The notes beneath the pieces were generated by a model. The model saw only the letters and a program-made list of their open reading frames with translations, was not told where the DNA came from and did not search any database. From JBCDCE01 sp039182515 (GTDB lineage Bacteria; Pseudomonadota; Alphaproteobacteria; Rhodobacterales; Rhodobacteraceae): a stretch of 64,000 nt of DNA. Positions 59,749 to 64,000 of the stretch are shown piece by piece. The position numbers were made by a program, and so were the translations under genes. The DNA lies in contig JBCDCE010000010.1 of assembly GCA_039182515.1 (NCBI GenBank), positions 1 through 64,000 of the forward strand, read 5' to 3'. The stretch's first letter is position 1, and every line of letters starts with the position of its first letter.

Positions 59749-60812
59749 GCGTGCCACCGGGCGCGTCCTGGGGTCGCGACTGGCGCAAACGCGCCTTCGC
59801 AACACCGCTCGACGGGGTGATCACCATTGGTATCGGAATGCTCTTGGCTTGGATGGCTTGGACCGCAATCGACTGGGCACTTTTGCGCGCGGTGTTCCGG
59901 GCCGAAGACGTCGCTTTATGCCAAGAAAAAACGGCTGGGGCCTGTTGGTCCGTGATTGATGCGCGCCATAGGCTCATTCTCTTCGGCCTCTATCCTTTTG
60001 ACGAACATTGGCGCTCGACATCAGCCGCGATTGCAATCGTAGCGACCGTGGTGCTTTCCTGTATTCCGTGGTTCTGGACGGGTGCTCGTATCGCTTCGCT
60101 TTGGATCATAGGCTTTGCCACATATTACCTTCTCATGGAGGGCAGTCTTGTTGGCTTAGAACAAGTCACGACCGATAAATGGGGGGGCTTGTCGCTCGTC
60201 TTGTTTCTCTTCTCATCCGTGGTTCTCTTGGGCATGCCGATAGGCTTGGGGCTGGCATTGATGCGCCGCTCGCGCTTGCCGATGCTGCGGCTTGTGGCAA
60301 GCCTACTGATCGATTTTATCCGTTCCTTACCACTGCTCACCACGCTCTTCACCGCAGCGGTTGTGCTGCCGTTTTTGCTGCCGGAGTGGCTGCAAGGCGA
60401 CAAGATATGGCGGGTGATCATCGCCTTTTCCCTCTTCTTCGCCTGCTACCAGGCAGAGGTCTTTAAAGGCGGTTTCCAAGCCATTCCCAACGGACAATAC
60501 GAAGCAGGTCAGGCGCTTGGGTTGGGCAAGTGGCAAACGCTTTGGCTCATCGTTCTGCCGCAGGTCTTTCGCCATTCATTGCCTGCCACCATCAACATGG
60601 TGGTGGTCACCTTCAAGGAAACCGCGGTTGTCATTATTATCGGGTTCTTTGATCTTCTAGCCTCTGCCAGTGCGGCGTTTGGCACGGGCGAGTGGGTTGC
60701 CTATTATATGGAAACCTACCTCTTTGTAGCATTTATCTACTGGGCCTTTATCACGTCGCTTGGGCGCTATGGAGAGTACCTAAAAGACCGGCTGCGCCAA
60801 GAAGAACACTAA
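59745..60812 (+). CDS. aapM: Amino acid ABC transporter permease AapM
   Basis: The 355-residue protein is the second permease (BztC/AapM): DWRKRAFATPLDGVITIGIGMLLAWMAWTAIDWALLRAVF at the start, then FKGGFQAIPNGQYEAGQALGLGKWQTLWLIVLPQVFRHSLPATINMVV, the EAA loop, and a final helix. It pairs with AapQ to form the channel. The ATPase gene (aapP/bztD) that normally follows is not here; the next gene, 88 bases on, is leftward and unrelated. The ATPase must be supplied from elsewhere. Confidence 0.92.
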   Translation: MSVPPGASWGRDWRKRAFATPLDGVITIGIGMLLAWMAWTAIDWALLRAVFRAEDVALCQEKTAGACWSVIDARHRLILFGLYPFDEHWRSTSAAIAIVATVVLSCIPWFWTGARIASLWIIGFATYYLLMEGSLVGLEQVTTDKWGGLSLVLFLFSSVVLLGMPIGLGLALMRRSRLPMLRLVASLLIDFIRSLPLLTTLFTAAVVLPFLLPEWLQGDKIWRVIIAFSLFFACYQAEVFKGGFQAIPNGQYEAGQALGLGKWQTLWLIVLPQVFRHSLPATINMVVVTFKETAVVIIIGFFDLLASASAAFGTGEWVAYYMETYLFVAFIYWAFITSLGRYGEYLKDRLRQEEH

Positions 60813-60899
60813 AGTTCTAAGCGTGGTCTTAAGAGGCCGCGCCGTTCTTCGGCTTATGAGCTTACCCAGATGAAAAGAGACTGCATTGAGGCGGCGCCG

Positions 60900-61532
60900 T
60901 CAGTCTAGGGTGTTTGGCCCCTTTGGTGTTGTCACATCAAAGGCGAGCGCCCGGGGGCCTTTTGTTATCTCAGCCAAGTGATCGACACCCAAAGCCACAA
61001 ACAGCTCTTGGAGCTTTTCAGGCTCAGGGTGGCTCAGGCGCACGGTGTTCAATTCCAAACCAACGTCTTGTTGCCCGGTACTAGGGTGTGGCCCGGGTGA
61101 CCATTCAATGAAGGCCGGAACCAACCCGCCTTCGGGCAAGGAGCCATCGCGCGGTACAGTGAGGCGCCAGGTGCGGTCTCCACGTTGGAAATGCACAACT
61201 TCACCCAGATCGATGGGAGACGCCGCTACAACTGCATCAAGGTCGGGTGTATTCACGACCCAGCACAGCGCCCGCGGACGCTGAGATATACGCGTCTGCG
61301 TTTCTGGATCGTCCAAGGTGAACCAACGCGTGCGGCCAGGGTCAGGCGCTTCGGGGTCAATTGCGATGAGCTCGAAAAAGCTCTCGTTTCCAGCCTGACA
61401 CACGCAATTGTAGGTGCTCATGGCATCGTGCTTCGATCCCGAAGGGACAGTCACACCGAGCACGTCCGCCAACATGGCTTGGCCTGTCATCAAGTCCGAT
61501 GTGCCCAATGTGAAATGGTCGATGCGGTTCAT
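60900..61532 (-). CDS. VOC-superfamily (glyoxalase-like) protein
   Basis: The product of 210 residues is a vicinal-oxygen-chelate-type protein: MNRIDHFTLGTSDLMTGQAMLADVLGVTVPSGSKHDAMSTYNC at the start with the first metal-side His, ELIAIDPEAPDPGRTRWF, and a second half with AFIEWSPGPHPSTGQQDVGLELNTVRLSHPEPEKLQELF. The arrangement suggests the Glyoxalase_3-like subfamily. The ATG at 61532 was chosen because AAAGGGGATTAC precedes it. It is divergent from the BisC-like gene; they may share a promoter region. Confidence 0.8.
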   Translation of the reverse strand: MNRIDHFTLGTSDLMTGQAMLADVLGVTVPSGSKHDAMSTYNCVCQAGNESFFELIAIDPEAPDPGRTRWFTLDDPETQTRISQRPRALCWVVNTPDLDAVVAASPIDLGEVVHFQRGDRTWRLTVPRDGSLPEGGLVPAFIEWSPGPHPSTGQQDVGLELNTVRLSHPEPEKLQELFVALGVDHLAEITKGPRALAFDVTTPKGPNTLD

Positions 61533-61628
61533 GTAATCCCCTTTCCAAAGATTGCGGGGCGCTCGAGAAAATTCCACCCTATTGCTCCGGAATTAACCGA
61601 TGACAGCGCAGCAAGGACGTGTCAATAA

Positions 61629-63995
61629 ATGACATGGATATTCTGTATACCGGAACGCAGCGCTGTGTCTGATCTATCTAGAAGCCTCACGTCTTCTCAC
61701 TGGGGGATCGGTTTGATCGCCACAAAAAACGGGCAGATCACCGATGTTCAGGGGCACCCAACAGACCCAGATCCATCTCATCTCAATCACAATATACCCC
61801 AGGGACTAAGCGGCCGCGCGCGGGTTTTGCAACCAGCGATCAGGGAAGGCTGGCGAGATGGCCGGAAAGGCGAAAGAGGGCGAGATCGCTTTGTGCAAGT
61901 GAGTTGGGACGAAGCGCTAGATCACATCGCGTCAGAACTGACCCGGGTAAAACACGAACATGGCAATGAGAGCATCTTTGGCGGGTCATATGGTTGGGCC
62001 AGTGCGGGCCGCTTTCACCACGCTCAAAGTCAGCTCAAGCGCTTCCTCAACACAATCGGTGGCTTTGTAAGGTCCGAAGGTAACTACAGTTATAACGCCG
62101 CCCTTGAGGCTATGCCGCACTTTGTTGGCGGCAGCTACAGGCAACATGTTGTCGAAGCAACGCGCTGGTCTGTCATTGCTGAGCATTCCAAGCTTGTGGT
62201 GCTTTTTGGTGGTTTGCCAATGCGTAATATGCAGATCTGTGATGGCGGCGCGTCTCGGCATAGAATGGCGGACAACTTGAAGGCTTGTGTCGACAAGGGC
62301 GTGCGCTTTGTGAACATCAGCCCGCTCCGAAGCGATGTGGATGCATGGGTGGGAGCCGAATGGCTCGCACCGAAACCTGGATCTGACACAGCAATCATGT
62401 TGGCATTGGCTCATACATTGGTTGACGAAAACCTGCATGATCAAGCGTTTCTCGACCGATACACCGTAGGGGCCGACCGCTTCATCGAATACCTGCAGGG
62501 AAGAAGTGATGGGGTCGTCAAATCGCCAGAGTGGGCGGCGGAGATCAGCGGTCTGCGCGCTGATCGGATCCGCTCCCTCGCAAGGGAAATGGCAAGCCAA
62601 CGCTCGATGGTGGCTTGCGCCGCAGGGCTACAGCGTGCGGATTGGGGAGAGCAAGTGCTCTGGGCCTGCGTATCTCTCGCGGCTCTCCTGGGAACAATTG
62701 GCCTGCCGGGCGGCGGATATACCATCGGCTACGGCGTGAACGCTCATATTGGCAATATCACGCGGCCCTTCCGATGGGGGCACTTGCCGCAAGGCGACAA
62801 TCCTGTGAAGCCCTGCATTCCCGTCGCGATGATTTCCGAGATGCTGCTCAATCCGGGGCAGGCGTTTCGCCACAATGGCAAAACGCTAACCTTCCCAGAT
62901 ATCCGACTTTTGTGGTGGGCAGGCGGCAATCCGTTCCATCATCACCAGGATCTCAACAGGCTCAGGACTGCGTTTCAATGCCCCGAAACAGTCATCGTAA
63001 ATGAGATCAACTGGACGGCAACGGCACGCCACGCTGATATTGTTCTTCCCGTTGCCTCAGCTCAAGAGCGCACTGATTTTGGGGGTGGTCAGACAGACAA
63101 CATCCTCGTCCCCATGCCCAAAGCTGTTGAGCCGCCTGGCCAAGCGCGCGTTGAGTATGAAATCTTTAGAGATCTCGCGCGCAAGCTCGGAACGGAAGCG
63201 GTTTTTTCTGAGGGGCGCGACGAGGCGGCTTGGCTGCGCGAGATGTGGTCCGAGACACAAGACAGCGCCCGGAACAATGGCGTGTTCTTGCCCAATTGGG
63301 ATAGTTTTATAACGGGAGATATCGTCGAACTGGCAGATCCTGCACCGGGTCAGGTTTTCTTGTCTGAGTTCCGGCAAGACCCGGATGTAAATTCAAGGCA
63401 AACCCCGAGTGGTCGGATAGAGCTCTTTTCCGAAACTGTTGAAGGCTTTGGTCTGGAAGAGTGCCAGGGGCACGCAACCTGGGTCGCGCCACGCGATTGG
63501 GCGGTTGAGGATGCAAAACGCTATCCTTTGGCTTTGATATCTGGCCAACCCAACACGCGCCTTCACAGCCAGTATGACAATGGAGCCGTGAGCCGTTCGG
63601 CCAAAATTTCTGGCCGGGAGCCTGTTTTGATCAATCCAAAAGACGCCGCCAGCCGCAATATTTTTGACGGAGACATCGTGGTGCTGTTCAACGCACGTGG
63701 TCGGTGCCTGGCCGGAGCGCGCGTCACATCTGATATAGCCGAGGGCAGTATCTTTCTTTGGACTGGGGCGTGGTATGATCCTGATTTTGATGCACCTGAT
63801 CATTGCGACCTGCATGGCAATCCGAACACCTTAACGCACGATCTTCGCACCTCTGAGTTCAGCCAAAGCCCAGCAGCCCACTCCGCCAGGATCGAAATTC
63901 AAAAATACTCAGGGACGCCGAAACCGGTTCGTGTTCATGAGCCGCCTGTGTTTGTGGAAAGAACCCAAAGCGATGAGGCAATAAATGGTGCATGA
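61629..63995 (+). CDS. BisC-type molybdopterin oxidoreductase
   Basis: The 788-residue protein belongs to the DMSO-reductase family, biotin sulfoxide reductase / TMAO reductase branch: SLTSSHWGIGLIATKNGQITDVQGHPTDPDPS, FGGSYGWASAGRFHHAQSQLKRFLNTIGGFV (with the Ser ligand of this branch), VVLFGGLPMRNMQICDGGASRH, VNEINWTATARHADIVLPVAS and a C-terminal LISGQPNTRLHSQYDNGAVS. It reduces S- or N-oxides. The ATG at 61629 was kept although the protein might start at the GTG at 61665 (VSDLSRS). No Tat signal, so it is cytoplasmic, as BisC. It overlaps the next start (ATGA). Confidence 0.88.
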   Translation: MTWIFCIPERSAVSDLSRSLTSSHWGIGLIATKNGQITDVQGHPTDPDPSHLNHNIPQGLSGRARVLQPAIREGWRDGRKGERGRDRFVQVSWDEALDHIASELTRVKHEHGNESIFGGSYGWASAGRFHHAQSQLKRFLNTIGGFVRSEGNYSYNAALEAMPHFVGGSYRQHVVEATRWSVIAEHSKLVVLFGGLPMRNMQICDGGASRHRMADNLKACVDKGVRFVNISPLRSDVDAWVGAEWLAPKPGSDTAIMLALAHTLVDENLHDQAFLDRYTVGADRFIEYLQGRSDGVVKSPEWAAEISGLRADRIRSLAREMASQRSMVACAAGLQRADWGEQVLWACVSLAALLGTIGLPGGGYTIGYGVNAHIGNITRPFRWGHLPQGDNPVKPCIPVAMISEMLLNPGQAFRHNGKTLTFPDIRLLWWAGGNPFHHHQDLNRLRTAFQCPETVIVNEINWTATARHADIVLPVASAQERTDFGGGQTDNILVPMPKAVEPPGQARVEYEIFRDLARKLGTEAVFSEGRDEAAWLREMWSETQDSARNNGVFLPNWDSFITGDIVELADPAPGQVFLSEFRQDPDVNSRQTPSGRIELFSETVEGFGLEECQGHATWVAPRDWAVEDAKRYPLALISGQPNTRLHSQYDNGAVSRSAKISGREPVLINPKDAASRNIFDGDIVVLFNARGRCLAGARVTSDIAEGSIFLWTGAWYDPDFDAPDHCDLHGNPNTLTHDLRTSEFSQSPAAHSARIEIQKYSGTPKPVRVHEPPVFVERTQSDEAINGA

Positions 63996-64000
63996 AACTC
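63992..64000 (+). CDS. Start of an unknown gene leaving the window
   Basis: An ATG at 63992 overlaps the BisC stop (ATGA), giving three codons (M-K-L) before the window ends. The four-base overlap suggests a gene coupled to the molybdopterin enzyme. Confidence 0.35.

Overview
The window looks like chromosome of a marine alphaproteobacterium of the Rhodobacterales (Roseobacter group). The reasons are the gene set and its order: separate putR and putA with a PutA that lacks the DNA-binding head, the pcm-tolC pair, the fused carnitine dehydrogenase/thioesterase operon, znuABC with zur, a metF/metR pair, and an AapJQM-type transporter. Most of it is moderately GC-rich. Two segments stand out by lower GC: the left end (about 1-2750) and an AT-rich island around 54750-56150.

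Left edge (1-3000): the start of an IS3-family transposase gene with its terminal palindrome, then a leftward two-gene cassette of a TIR protein and a KGGVGR-type ParA/MinD-like ATPase fused to a second TIR domain. Facing away from it is a Dps-like small protein whose conserved His-Trp pair is lost. This is the best candidate in the window for an undescribed (probably anti-phage) system.

3000-7300: a tightly packed iron/siderophore-type ABC transporter operon (binding protein, permease, ATPase) that continues without gaps into a Tat-exported cupredoxin and a SAM methyltransferase. 7400-15300: tRNA-Cys, pcm, tolC, a long acidic PopZ-like protein, cobQ, a membrane hydrolase-like protein, a small DUF6280-like protein and efp. 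14800-22200: putR/putA and valS. 22300-31500: a DUF3592-like protein, a lone CoxL-type molybdenum hydroxylase subunit, a DUF2235 hydrolase, a PaaI thioesterase, metF/metR with a MetR box, an inositol monophosphatase, a rhomboid protease and a TPR lipoprotein/periplasmic protein. 31570: tRNA-Leu. 32600-35900: zinc uptake (znuBC-zur divergent from a znuA with an extreme histidine loop, with a Zur box between). 35850-40200: metG, an MFS transporter, YceI and an orphan ImuA-like protein. 40300-44300: carnitine catabolism (BKACE enzyme, SDR, carnitine dehydrogenase-thioesterase fusion) and an XRE regulator. 44400-48700: fatty acid desaturase, Nudix, DUF983, EF-hand protein, and an ECF sigma / small membrane protein / CnrX-like metal-sensor set.

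48700-54750 is rich in cyclic-di-GMP signalling: a PleD-like regulator, and an H-NOX-like protein coupled to an HNOBA-GGDEF diguanylate cyclase; the H-NOX-like protein lacks the heme-binding residues. An MttB-family methyltransferase lies between them. 54750-57220 is the AT-rich island with two coupled, unrecognised secreted proteins. 57500-60800 encodes AapJQM without the ATPase. The right edge has a VOC protein divergent from a BisC-type molybdopterin oxidoreductase, which overlaps the start of a gene that leaves the window.
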